A DNA stretch of 14,201 nt from Clostridium sp. (GTDB lineage: Bacteria > Bacillota > Clostridia > Lachnospirales > Lachnospiraceae): positions 1 through 14,201 of the forward strand of contig JAMPFS010000063.1 in NCBI GenBank assembly GCA_023664325.1. The letters run 5' to 3'. Position 1 is the first letter of the stretch. The number at the start of each line of letters is the position of its first letter. The notes below the pieces were generated by a model. That model saw only the letters and a list, made by a program, of their open reading frames with translations. It had not been told where the DNA came from and searched no databases. The translations under genes were made by a program, and so were the position numbers. Positions 7,601-13,869 of the stretch are shown here, piece by piece.

Positions 7601-10600
7601 AGGTTGTCCCTATGCCGGGGATATTAATAACATCCCCTTTATTATAGGATGTGCCTGTGTCACTATTGAGCGTGGACGGGTTCGGGTTCACCGAAACCTT
7701 TGTCCCGTTTTCGCCATCCCCTGCGATCAGTTGGAAAGAAGCAGTCAGGTCATGTCCTGCTGCATTATCGGGATCCGTGGCATCCTCTTTCTTTACCTTG
7801 AATCCGTAATATTTGAACTCATTATCCACTTCTATGGTAAAAGCAGCCGTATCCGATCCATGGCATACAAGCTCCCCATTGATGAATAGGCAGCCTTCCT
7901 TTACGCCTGGATCAGCCGTCAGTTGTTCTTCCACGGTAAACCGGAATGGGTTTTGTGCGGTCGGGATCGGGTATGTTTTCCCATTGGCGGTCAGCTTGCC
8001 CCGGTCGGTCAGGTTGGAAGCCCTGCCTATTTCTGCAATGTAGTAATTGCCCAATGGCAGGCCATTGTTGTCAAAGTCATAAGATGCACCATTGTCCATT
8101 GGGAAGTCCGCCCATGTACATGTGCTGCCTGCCACATCTGCACGCCTTACCATCTTATATATGCCGTCCTCATTGGTATCCTGATATAAGCCAAATGTGG
8201 CCGTAACGGCATCTTTATTTGTTGTATTTCCATACTTAGTAATGTTTAAGTATGGCAAATCAGTTGGAACGGGTTCCGCATCACTTGCTGCCACCGTTAC
8301 ATTCACGATAACTGGGTTGTCCTTATCATTATCTTCTGTGAGCGTAACTGTATAGACCGTAGGGTTCGTATTTACTCCGGAAGACTCTGTGTACCCTACC
8401 GGGTTTTCTTTCAGGTAATAAGTCCCTGCCGGAATGTCATTCCTCTGGGCAGATCCAAATGTATTGTCAGAAGAATTTGCTTCAATCTCAAATTCTACTG
8501 TCTCATCAGCGATTTCTACCTCATTTGTACATGCTGCATCCGTGTAAAGCGTATAGATTGCACCATCCACATTATAATTTTTATTTCCACGGTATAATGC
8601 AGGATTTTCAATCTCTTTGTTTATTTTTAATGAGCAGTTGTTAATAGAAGGTTCATCACTGTCATATCTCACCTTATATATGGCAGAGCCTGCCTGTGAG
8701 GATCCCTGTGCCGTAGCAAGGCCAAAGATGATATATTTGTTTTTTGTGTCATGTTTTAAGATACGCATATATACGGTAGTATCAAAACTGTATAAGTTTG
8801 AATTTTTCCCCGTTGTATGCTGCGCACACTGCAGGGCAAGCATGCTTAGCGGGTTACAGCTTCTTTCGGTGCCGTCTACTGTCCGCTTTACATCCCCGAC
8901 TGTTTCTTTCAGGATCGGGCTGCTCCAGCTTCCGGATGTCTTTTTCATCGTGACCACAGATTTTGCATTATCTTTAGCCGTACTTTCTTTTGGCTCACAT
9001 CTGATGTCAACATAAGGGGCTACGTTATTTACGGTATATACAGATACCTTGTTTACGGTTCTTTTCTTTTTCGATACATTCCATTCATACTGATGGCTTG
9101 CAAGGTAAATGGCATGGTTCTTGCCTGTCCCTGTATAGTTTGTATATTTTACCGTTAATTTTTTCGCTCCCGGCGGCTGTGCGACAAAATCAATCCATTT
9201 CCCGCTAAAACTCCCATTGGTAGTAGAAGTGCTTCCTATTTTACTAACGGTACCCTTCATATCGTCAGCTAAGGTAAAACTATCATCCGTATCTTTTATA
9301 CCATCATATATATCCGCATTATTAGGGCCATACATATAGTTTGCGGAATTGGCAATGCCGCCTAATGCTGCCGCTGCCAGATCACTGTCATTACCAATGT
9401 TTTCTTCGCATGGGTTGTAAAATACCGCTGATTTATAAGTATAAAGGTTACCGGCTTTGATCGTATCAACCACCTTGATGGTATCATCCCCGGATGTAAA
9501 AGTCTGGTTTTCCAGGTCGATCGTGCAGGGAAGTGATTTCATGTTGCTGGCAGATACGGCATTTGTTTTTGTGGTGATTTTCTGGATGACCTTTTCCGCA
9601 AACGTGCTGTCTTCTATTTCAATCTTTACGCTGTATAAAGTAAGCCCCGTGTGGGCAAACTCCAATTCACCTGTATCTGCATGGAAATCAATTTCATCTT
9701 CATTAAATTCCGCAGGCACGCTGCTGTCATTGATATATACTTTGACATGTGCCAGATCCACATTCTTTGCCGTAGTGGTGGTCGATAACGGAATGCGCAC
9801 TGACATGTCAAACAGATCCACGTCAACGGTCTGTTCTTCAGCGACAATATCAATATCCTTATTATGGTTTTCGATTACAGTCCGTACCCTTCCTGTATTG
9901 TTGCTGACATCGGATGATATAACAAGCTGTGTCTTAAAATCAAATGCTGTCTCATGCCCCTCTGCATCATAATAAAAAGTCTTTGGGATATATAAAAGGC
10001 CTGTTTCATCATCATATTTGATCCGGTCGTCCAGAAATTCCGGATTTAAGGTATCTACCGTGCCAATGGAATAATCGACACATTCCCCTAAGCCCCTGAT
10101 CTTGGCTGCATCCAGAAAGGCAACAAAATAATCATCACTTTCTTTCGTGGCGTATATCGGCACATTCTCATAAATGTTCGTATAAAATGCCGTGATATAC
10201 TCCGGCTCAAAGATTGCCTCAAGGATTCTTTTTCCCTTTGGAATCAAGGCTAACTGGGTTTTATCGGCAATCGTATACATCATAGTAACGTAATGTGCTG
10301 TCTGCGCCATGCCGTTTTCATCATAATCAGATACTAATTTAGGCTCATCAAAGGCATAGGTTTTCTCATCTACGCCATCTGCCGCTTTGATTTCATCCTG
10401 TGCGATCTGCTCCACTTCTTCCGCAATGTCTTCATCAAGGTTCAGGGTAATGATATCCGTGGTAAGGGTTGGCTCCTCTGTCCCCAGAGGTTCGCTGCTT
10501 TCCTCTTTATATTCCGAGGCTCCCTCCCCGTCATCTTCCGGGTTTTCCTCTTCTGATTCCTGACTGCCTGCCTGTTCTGCATTGCCCTCCGGGTTTTCAT

Positions 10601-10994
10601 CCGGCAGCTTCAGTGTTTGCTCCTTTGGGGCAAAAGATGCCGAAACAGTGACATTCTTTGCAGGCATAGTAAAAGCAAACCGGTTATCGGAAGTGTCTTT
10701 CTGTGCCAGCACCTTACCGGTATCGGTATTGGTAATTTTTAACTGGCTGGTTTTATAACCGGTATCCGGCACTAATGTCACCTGCACGGAATCCCCCTTA
10801 TTAAATGTTTTGGTGCTTACTGCTTGATAATCAGTAAACTGGATACTTCCGTGTTCCACGGAATTGAGTATGGCTGTATATTCTGTGGTTTCCTTTGTAT
10901 CAATGCCTGCCGCCAAAACGGTTGCCGCATTATTCGGAATACACATCAGAAGTGCCATCATGACTGCTATGATACGTTTGAATAATTTACGCAT
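1692..10994 (-). CDS. Giant wall-anchored adhesin with six SpaA-like and nine VaFE ester-bond domains
   Basis: The 3100-residue product has a signal peptide (1 to about 29, ending VLAAG), an InlB-type bacterial repeat (about 38-123, with FTMPAKNVTVSASF), an acidic linker (124-175), an unassigned head (about 176-780), then six SpaA-like prealbumin folds starting near 784, 913, 1063, 1196, 1359 and 1508. These end in motifs such as GTYTIKEVQAPNNY whose Glu normally promotes Lys-Asn isopeptide bonds. Nine VaFE domains (about 1683-3043) follow; the family forms intramolecular Thr-Gln ester bonds, and the VAFE and HxDIxDxxQ motifs are visible. The C-terminus has KVKTGDSW, a hydrophobic helix and a KKKKQKKHK tail: a sortase signal lacking the usual Leu and Pro. 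It is probably a long covalently stiffened stalk displaying the N-terminal head; ligand unknown. An AGGGG ribosome site precedes ATG 10994. No sortase or pilin partner is adjacent. Confidence 0.92.
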   Translation of the reverse strand: MRKLFKRIIAVMMALLMCIPNNAATVLAAGIDTKETTEYTAILNSVEHGSIQFTDYQAVSTKTFNKGDSVQVTLVPDTGYKTSQLKITNTDTGKVLAQKDTSDNRFAFTMPAKNVTVSASFAPKEQTLKLPDENPEGNAEQAGSQESEEENPEDDGEGASEYKEESSEPLGTEEPTLTTDIITLNLDEDIAEEVEQIAQDEIKAADGVDEKTYAFDEPKLVSDYDENGMAQTAHYVTMMYTIADKTQLALIPKGKRILEAIFEPEYITAFYTNIYENVPIYATKESDDYFVAFLDAAKIRGLGECVDYSIGTVDTLNPEFLDDRIKYDDETGLLYIPKTFYYDAEGHETAFDFKTQLVISSDVSNNTGRVRTVIENHNKDIDIVAEEQTVDVDLFDMSVRIPLSTTTTAKNVDLAHVKVYINDSSVPAEFNEDEIDFHADTGELEFAHTGLTLYSVKIEIEDSTFAEKVIQKITTKTNAVSASNMKSLPCTIDLENQTFTSGDDTIKVVDTIKAGNLYTYKSAVFYNPCEENIGNDSDLAAAALGGIANSANYMYGPNNADIYDGIKDTDDSFTLADDMKGTVSKIGSTSTTNGSFSGKWIDFVAQPPGAKKLTVKYTNYTGTGKNHAIYLASHQYEWNVSKKKRTVNKVSVYTVNNVAPYVDIRCEPKESTAKDNAKSVVTMKKTSGSWSSPILKETVGDVKRTVDGTERSCNPLSMLALQCAQHTTGKNSNLYSFDTTVYMRILKHDTKNKYIIFGLATAQGSSQAGSAIYKVRYDSDEPSINNCSLKINKEIENPALYRGNKNYNVDGAIYTLYTDAACTNEVEIADETVEFEIEANSSDNTFGSAQRNDIPAGTYYLKENPVGYTESSGVNTNPTVYTVTLTEDNDKDNPVIVNVTVAASDAEPVPTDLPYLNITKYGNTTNKDAVTATFGLYQDTNEDGIYKMVRRADVAGSTCTWADFPMDNGASYDFDNNGLPLGNYYIAEIGRASNLTDRGKLTANGKTYPIPTAQNPFRFTVEEQLTADPGVKEGCLFINGELVCHGSDTAAFTIEVDNEFKYYGFKVKKEDATDPDNAAGHDLTASFQLIAGDGENGTKVSVNPNPSTLNSDTGTSYNKGDVINIPGIGTTFKTDKDGNFTSAPYLLSAGTYTIKEVQAPNNYRLNSVTQTFTVGSTAGEGTIITGPVFKNEPSAGSFAMQKYDNELDAATGQGAGDLNATFELVNNTGQPVVYKNKTYENEAVMETFTLNASNNYAWFSGADTQADGALRLGSYIIREKTAGTGYKNTKVKDAYGLDTNNELHFTLTKDYEVAWSGMDSFASTVQSHYTAAYPSVKGFDDTKISGNTPLNTLENAVQRTGFEVHKVDWETNDTNNHDMTASFKLVYRNTVNDKPVVVDKNKDGKLDIAAETFHNGDTVYEFTTDKDGNFTSPADLLPYTGGKDSGIYYELYETKAPKNYYTVHEFDPDVRFFIHAAGEHTTEYSCNKTEADGFTFAADQKVPDVRFRYDINFTKKKEGEIDSKLLANVPFRITLLDDEGNEVESHVVWTDESGYYDSASDYTPHGNNTNYGDNYTTYEKNGETYYQLDKSGLTENRNGAKLIGTWYYGFKETDALKYADAKIFDYAGKNNEIKVGAFIAGNYTIEELRCEANEGLRLFSDTFNIQAFDNYYNKDLGTYDNADYGLNTVALTQDTDSHYAVANDELVIVDEVLYSGLAKGETFKLVTSVHDADTGELLLNADGTEAVLEKTFVSKAVNSVVKVEIDFDASGYAGRSIVIYEQVYDKDGKLLVEEADPANEDQQIHFPAITTELTDTRSEDHLAKAAKDTKLKDVITFKNLEPNRTYKIKGYLVDPETLDYARDDKGSKITAEESFKPTKSSGTVDVEYAFDAETLAGKTLVAFEYVTKGGFEIALHEDIEDAAQTIHFPEIGTTAYDEENGTQMSYADDTVTVKDTVVYKNVIAGYTYTMTGTLVDKADGETIKDAEGNVVTGTVQFTAEDTEGTVDVTFTFDGTGMDSHTLVAFENLYITKAVTDDNGDTTYEDVDIAEHSDMEDEAETIYLPGIRTTAKDTENGSQMSCFGETVSITDTVAYQNLIPGLKYQVEGCLMDKATGEKALDAEGNEITAMTEFMPEEADGTVDVAYEFNGSHMEGYTVVAYERMYVIITSASEEEIENLETGEVTTEVTETEERHLIASHEDIEDEGQMIHFPNIRTLAYDGENQLNVTKSGEKEVIKDTVAYANVTAGEEYTITGRLYDKETGEVLKDTDGNDITASTVFVAQDTTGTVEIEFNVDTSKLAGHRLVAFEKLLYKGFEVGRHENPDDEDETVYIPKIGTTLTDKEGMHLSLAEDKAALTDTVQYEKLAPGYTYILVGQLMNKATNEPVKLENADNAESIMAKLEETIAANNAMANPEEEQEKEPETDKAVYIVGKDIEAGYYKLIGTPDEHGNVFASWWVYASENNQTVPEDTDKAVANGVVTDNTNPEYIRLVNNQILQLEEDVVSISASEEEAADKVNAVLKAYYDGLDEEALNQEPAASADDAEETEDENTEDTENAADAEPESVVDAIVNKRKVIDGTFDWGSLSDGTQPVFAETYEDDLKALDGTAVCMVFTPEEADGSVDLVFEVNASELNGVTTVAFEELYINGFSVAEHKDIEDEGQSVHFPDIHTTATDADNKMHYAQAGTETVIRDVVDYKNVIPGETYRVSGTLMDKTTQAAVLNADGTPVTAETEFAAEAADGTVTLDFVFDSTGYAGHSLVVYEDLYTNGILVGRHEDLDDKDQTVNIINIHTTAIDGKTKIHVAKEGTTTIIDTVSYEGLTPGETYVMSGILMDKETKESLKSSKTGNPVATLITDIFGQSNEYISETAFVPEASAGEIQIKFNLDSTDFDGKTIVAFEKLYYGTTVIAKHEDIEDTEQTVYVPKIGTKASVDGKSEAVGKKDTKLVDKVEYTNLVPGKKYTVKGTLMDKKTGKAFTVNGKKVTAKKTFTPKKANGTVKLTFTFDSTNAETLVVFERLYYKDIKVAEHTDIKDKEQTVTFKTPGETTGTPGTPSEKVKTGDSWMLILLLLLIAGGSFGAYVYTKKKKQKKHKDVFPI
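1866..5950 (-). repeat. Nine tandem VaFE (Thr-Gln ester-bond) modules in the adhesin
   Basis: Module starts, N- to C-terminal, near nt 5946, 5573, 5207, 4803, 4358, 3992, 2987, 2622 and 2212 (residues about 1683, 1808, 1930, 2065, 2213, 2335, 2670, 2792, 2928). Most units are 116-148 residues; unit 6 is about 335. All keep the Thr of the IxT opening strand and the Glu of VAFE. The His-Asp-Gln triad is complete in units 2, 4, 6, 7, 8 and 9. Unit 1 has Glu and Asn for His and Asp. Units 3 and 5 have Glu for Gln (residues 2059 and 2329). Divergence between units is large, so these are old duplications; unit 9 is notably lysine-rich. Confidence 0.88.
3161..3828 (-). other. About 220-residue insertion inside VaFE module 6
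   Basis: Between LMNKATNEPVK and the strand MVFTPEEADG, which are contiguous in other modules apart from a short turn, lie about 220 extra residues (about 2389-2612). They include an acidic helix-like stretch, a compact motif VYIVGKDIEAGYYKLIG followed by SWWVYAS and a Leu-rich strand, a second helix-like stretch (AADKVNAVLKAYYDGLDEEA), a long Glu/Asp/Thr-rich low-complexity run, and a return segment with DGTFDWGSLSDG. The VGKDIxAGYY portion resembles small beta-sandwich modules in other Firmicutes secreted proteins. The frame and host-domain residues are intact on both sides. Confidence 0.75.
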
Positions 10995-11010
10995 GGAATT
11001 TAATTCCCCT
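10995..11010 (-). promoter_or_regulatory. Adhesin ribosome binding site with an adjoining palindrome
   Basis: The minus-strand AGGGG (11010-11006) lies 11 nt before the ATG, and the interval is the palindrome GGAATTAAATTCC (11007-10995), which overlaps the last two G residues. In mRNA it could form a weak 5-6 bp AU-rich hairpin that either shortens the effective spacing or hides part of the site. Confidence 0.5.
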
Positions 11011-11164
11011 TTCTAAGATCTTATGATTTGCGGCTGGTCTTTGTTCATTGTACCAATCCGCATATCTTAAATATGGGAGAATACCTTATAGATGAGATTC
11101 CACTGATACATAAGTAGGATTGCTATGGCAGAACATGTGTCTGTAGATTGTTGTCAAAAAACAT

Positions 11165-11193
11165 TTGACATAATAATATCTGGGAATTATACT
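11165..11193 (+). promoter_or_regulatory. Promoter of the two-helix membrane protein gene
   Basis: TTGACA (11165-11170), a 17-nt spacer, then TATACT (11188-11193); the start codon is 56 nt further on. It drives transcription away from the adhesin. The rest of the 11011-11164 interval shows no gene; only weak candidates for an adhesin promoter are visible, such as minus-strand TACAAT near 11050. Confidence 0.75.
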
Positions 11194-11249
11194 ACAAATA
11201 TTGGTGCTTAGTTCACACAAATTTTACAATACAGTAGGAGGAAAATATC

Positions 11250-11981
11250 ATGAATGAAATCTTACAAGATGAAAACAGGATTAATATGATATACAAAAGC
11301 AGTTTGGATATGAATGAAAAAAGGGAAATAGTAATTCCATTATTACAAGAGGCATATAAAATTTGTACCAATTTTGATAATATGATGAAAATAACCCACC
11401 CATTAGAATCTGAATTAAAAAAATTAAATGCCAAAAACACGACGGCTAATACTCTTCCATTATTTATCACGATCATAGTTGCAATTCCATTTTATCCAAT
11501 TATATATAAGATTCTCTTATTTATGGACGATGTAGGACTTCTCGATTTTCTGGATTTTCTTCCTGACATTCTTTGGCTCTTGATGATACCTGTAATATTG
11601 GGGCTAATAGGCATTGCCAGTTACGCAATAGCAGATTGCCTTGTCCTTCCGCTTCTGAAAAAACCTTATCTGAAGAAACTGCGGAAAAAAATTACCGCAA
11701 AAGAACAGGAAATTTTTGAAAAACAGGTAGATGCATTACTTTATTATAAAGAAAATGAAAAGATGCTTGCTTTTCTTCCTGAAAAATACCGCTATACGGA
11801 TGCTGTGTCTCATTTATTAGAATACTTTAGTAATTTACGTGTCGATTCCATGAAAGAGGCATTTAACTTGTATGAATCAGAATTACAACAACGGCAATCG
11901 AATCAACATCTTAGTACGATTTCAGAGCAGATACGTTCATTAGAAGGTGCAAGCTCTTATGTAAATATTACAGATATCTAA
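11250..11981 (+). CDS. Two-helix membrane protein of unknown function
   Basis: A 243-residue protein with two predicted membrane helices (about 68-92 and 104-134) separated by the acidic turn MDDVGLLDFLDFLPD, flanked by charged, helix-prone cytoplasmic-type segments (1-65 and 137-235). The C-terminal half holds LPEKYRY (176-182) and LRVDSMKEAFNLYESELQ (196-213). I recognise this 'LPxxYR...R.dt.kEA..lYE' signature from uncharacterised Firmicutes proteins, where it often closes small membrane or zinc-ribbon proteins, but I cannot assign a function. The start is secure: AGGAGG (11236-11241) is 8 nt upstream and a good promoter precedes it. No signal peptide, enzymatic motif or partner gene is visible. 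It converges on the secreted Fn3 protein gene and shares its probable bidirectional terminator. Confidence 0.8.
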   Translation: MNEILQDENRINMIYKSSLDMNEKREIVIPLLQEAYKICTNFDNMMKITHPLESELKKLNAKNTTANTLPLFITIIVAIPFYPIIYKILLFMDDVGLLDFLDFLPDILWLLMIPVILGLIGIASYAIADCLVLPLLKKPYLKKLRKKITAKEQEIFEKQVDALLYYKENEKMLAFLPEKYRYTDAVSHLLEYFSNLRVDSMKEAFNLYESELQQRQSNQHLSTISEQIRSLEGASSYVNITDI

Positions 11982-12044
11982 ATAATGAGTTTTGCCTCTA
12001 TCTTTTTTCTTATCCGACCATAGAGAAAGAAAATGGTTGCATCA

Positions 12045-12087
12045 TATATACAATATCTGTACAGCTTTTCTCTTATTATAACTCTTT
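12045..12087. repeat. Direct repeat, copy A, downstream of the secreted Fn3 protein gene
   Basis: This copy shares with 13632-13679 an ATATACAATAT block and a block reading ACAGCTTTTCTC-TATTATAACTCTT (one base differs), apart from a 7-base gap between blocks. It includes a minus-strand TATAAT (12080-12075), but no gene follows it in that direction; transcription from it would run antisense to the membrane protein gene. Confidence 0.7.
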
Positions 12088-12125
12088 AAAATAGTATCTC
12101 GAAAGTAAAAATTTATGGTTCCTAA

Positions 12126-12162
12126 AAAATCTCCCACCAGCAAATTGCTGATGGGAGATTTT
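12126..12162. terminator. Bidirectional terminator between convergent genes
   Basis: AAAATCTCCCA (12126-12136) pairs with TGGGAGATTTT (12152-12162), continuing after one C-A mismatch into CAGC/GCTG. On the minus strand it starts 4 nt past the stop codon of the secreted protein gene and ends in a run of six U. On the plus strand it is followed by UUUUAGUUUAUUU and can end transcripts of the membrane protein gene, which has no nearer clear terminator. Confidence 0.85.
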
Positions 12163-12165
12163 AGT

Positions 12166-13563
12166 TTATTTATATATAAGCGTTTCATAATCTGCATATG
12201 GCATCTTAATTTTTCCTTTACCATTATTTGAACCAGTATCAGAACACTCATACCACAGATTAGTATTTGGATCTTGAAAAATTAGATATACATGTTCACC
12301 TCCATAACACTCACCAAGAGAATTCTTATAACAATGTTCTTTATATCTTGCATAATAAAAATTTCTAAGTTTATTTTGCTTAGATGTCCAATAAACTGGC
12401 AATTGTACTTTTGGAGCTGGAGATGAGCCATATTCTACTACGGCTGTTTTCTGTCCTGTATAGTATCGAATAATCGCATTTTCAAGTCTTGTTCCTGGGT
12501 TACAACCATAGTAATTGAACTTTAGTTGCCAATAATCCACTAAATTCGCAAACATAGCATCATCAGAAAGTTTATTATTATGATTATACGCAGAATTAAC
12601 TTTGTCTATATTGTTTTGATCTTTTACATATTTTTCACCACCATAATTCTGAAAAAGTTTGATGCCTTTATTAATACAGGCTTTCTTAATCATTGTCTGG
12701 GTGCCAAGTATTGTTCCGTCATATAAAAGTGTAACCTTATAACTGCCGTTATAATCATGTGGAACCGTTTCTTCCACAATACTAAACCATGGATAGAATG
12801 TCTCTTCTGGTTCATAATTGAAATCCACATAGATGTCAGCCATTGCATTTGCGTATGTTGGAACAGAATAGATTAATCCATCATATCCCTCATAATCATG
12901 TGGCAGCCAGTCCCATAACTCACCCTGGGTATTGCCATCATCAAAAATGTAGCTGATTTTAGAGTAATCAATTTGATCCTTTCCTTTTTCTGAATTTATC
13001 AGATAAACATCAAATAAAGCGTATTTATGATTACTGCTAGCTCTCCAGTCTTCATTATCTTTCTTAGAAACAGTATGCACATCAAATACCAGTCCATTCA
13101 CTTCAATAATTTTTCCTTTAGACTCATAATCGCTATGAGGACACTTATTTGTTGTGCTTTTCACCTTACCCGATTTCACCTTACTCCACTTCGTCCATTT
13201 GCTTCCCTTTTTTACCCTGACTTTGAAGTAATAAGAGGAATTAGCGGAAATAGTCTTGCTTTTCAGCGTGAATGTATAAGACATCTTTTTTGCTTTCGCT
13301 TTGGAGAGTTTGATGGTCTTTGCCTTCTTGAATGACTTTTTGCTTGCTATCTTAATCTGTGCGCCTTTGATCTGTGTCTTTTTAATGCCGCTCCACTTTA
13401 CGGTAATGCCGGTCTTGGAAGCGGAAACTTTAATGGTAGGAGCTTTCGCAGCCGCATTAGATGCTTCTGCCTTTGTTGCCGCAATGGTACCCCATACAGA
13501 GACAAACAGGCTGGCTGCTAAAACCAATGCGAATAATTTCTTTAAATTTTTCATTCTCATCAT
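12166..13563 (-). CDS. Secreted protein with N-terminal Fn3-like domain, function unknown
   Basis: A 465-residue precursor. Residues 1 to about 35 form a signal peptide (hydrophobic core FALVLAASLFVSVWG, probable cleavage near KAEA-SN). Residues 42-137 are a lysine-rich fibronectin-III-like domain of a type common in Lachnospiraceae exoproteins (VSASKTGITVKWSGIKK ... YYFKVRVKKGSKWTKWSKVKS). Residues 150-300 look beta-rich, with a DUF4352-like flavour (KYALFDVYLINS, ISYIFDDG). Residues 330-465 form a Tyr/Cys-rich unit with FNYYGCNPGTRLENAIIRYY and CYGGEHVYLIFQDPNTNLWYEC, which I cannot place; the GGEHVYLIF...WYEC pattern slightly recalls a transglutaminase-like core but lacks a convincing full triad. 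There is no wall-anchor motif, so release or loose association is expected. Start: AAGGAGGG stands 6 nt before the ATG at 13563. Confidence 0.82.
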   Translation of the reverse strand: MMRMKNLKKLFALVLAASLFVSVWGTIAATKAEASNAAAKAPTIKVSASKTGITVKWSGIKKTQIKGAQIKIASKKSFKKAKTIKLSKAKAKKMSYTFTLKSKTISANSSYYFKVRVKKGSKWTKWSKVKSGKVKSTTNKCPHSDYESKGKIIEVNGLVFDVHTVSKKDNEDWRASSNHKYALFDVYLINSEKGKDQIDYSKISYIFDDGNTQGELWDWLPHDYEGYDGLIYSVPTYANAMADIYVDFNYEPEETFYPWFSIVEETVPHDYNGSYKVTLLYDGTILGTQTMIKKACINKGIKLFQNYGGEKYVKDQNNIDKVNSAYNHNNKLSDDAMFANLVDYWQLKFNYYGCNPGTRLENAIIRYYTGQKTAVVEYGSSPAPKVQLPVYWTSKQNKLRNFYYARYKEHCYKNSLGECYGGEHVYLIFQDPNTNLWYECSDTGSNNGKGKIKMPYADYETLIYK

Positions 13564-13631
13564 GATAATCCCTCCTTATCTATTCTTAATTTCTTTATTT
13601 TTGTTAAATGACAGAATGATTTGCCGGACAA

Positions 13632-13679
13632 ATATACAATATGTAATATTTGAACAGCTTTTCTCCTATTATAACTCTT
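13632..13679. repeat. Direct repeat, copy B, upstream of the secreted Fn3 protein gene
   Basis: The partner of 12045-12087, in the same orientation and about 1.59 kb away, so the pair brackets the secreted protein gene, its leader and its terminator. Copy B has a 7-base addition after the ATATACAATAT block. Confidence 0.7.
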
Positions 13680-13696
13680 AGAGAGAGCATCCTAAA
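13668..13696 (-). promoter_or_regulatory. Probable promoter of the secreted Fn3 protein gene
   Basis: A consensus minus-strand TATAAT (13673-13668) lies about 105 nt before the start codon, inside direct-repeat copy B. The best -35 at 17 nt is TTTAGG (13696-13691), a weak match, which is compatible with activator dependence or extra regulation. Confidence 0.45.
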
Positions 13697-13708
13697 TTTA
13701 CCAACTTT

Positions 13709-13723
13709 TGTTCATGATGAACA
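13709..13723. promoter_or_regulatory. Palindrome, possible operator
   Basis: TGTTCATGATGAACA is a perfect 15-nt inverted repeat (7 + 1 + 7); with a wobble-type mismatch it extends to 13705-13727. It sits about 13 bp upstream of the weak -35 of the secreted protein gene, where an activator or repressor dimer could bind. No regulator gene is in the window. Confidence 0.4.
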
Positions 13724-13869
13724 GAAGATAAGGAAAGTGGGAATGCCCTCTTGTTCTTGTAACATTATGAATGTATTAATTGAATTTTCCTCCTATTAAT
13801 ATAATAATCTTTTATCATTCTCTGGAAATATGGGATTTGGAGGAAAGAAAAATAAATTGTATTTTCGTT

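Noticed and set aside
8600..9530. TQXA-type thioester domain at the adhesin head
   Set aside because: The Cys-containing blocks are suggestive, but neither the usual YCYN-like nor the TQxA(I/V)W motif is present, so I leave the region unassigned.
1900..9975. Many plus- and minus-strand open frames of 60-170 codons inside the adhesin gene
   Set aside because: They are overlapping frames of a very long, compositionally biased coding sequence, without ribosome sites or recognisable domains.
12520..13000. Confident transglutaminase assignment for the secreted protein
   Set aside because: Only a GGEHVYLIF-type fragment resembles the family; the Cys motif and the usual HxW(N/V) pattern are absent.
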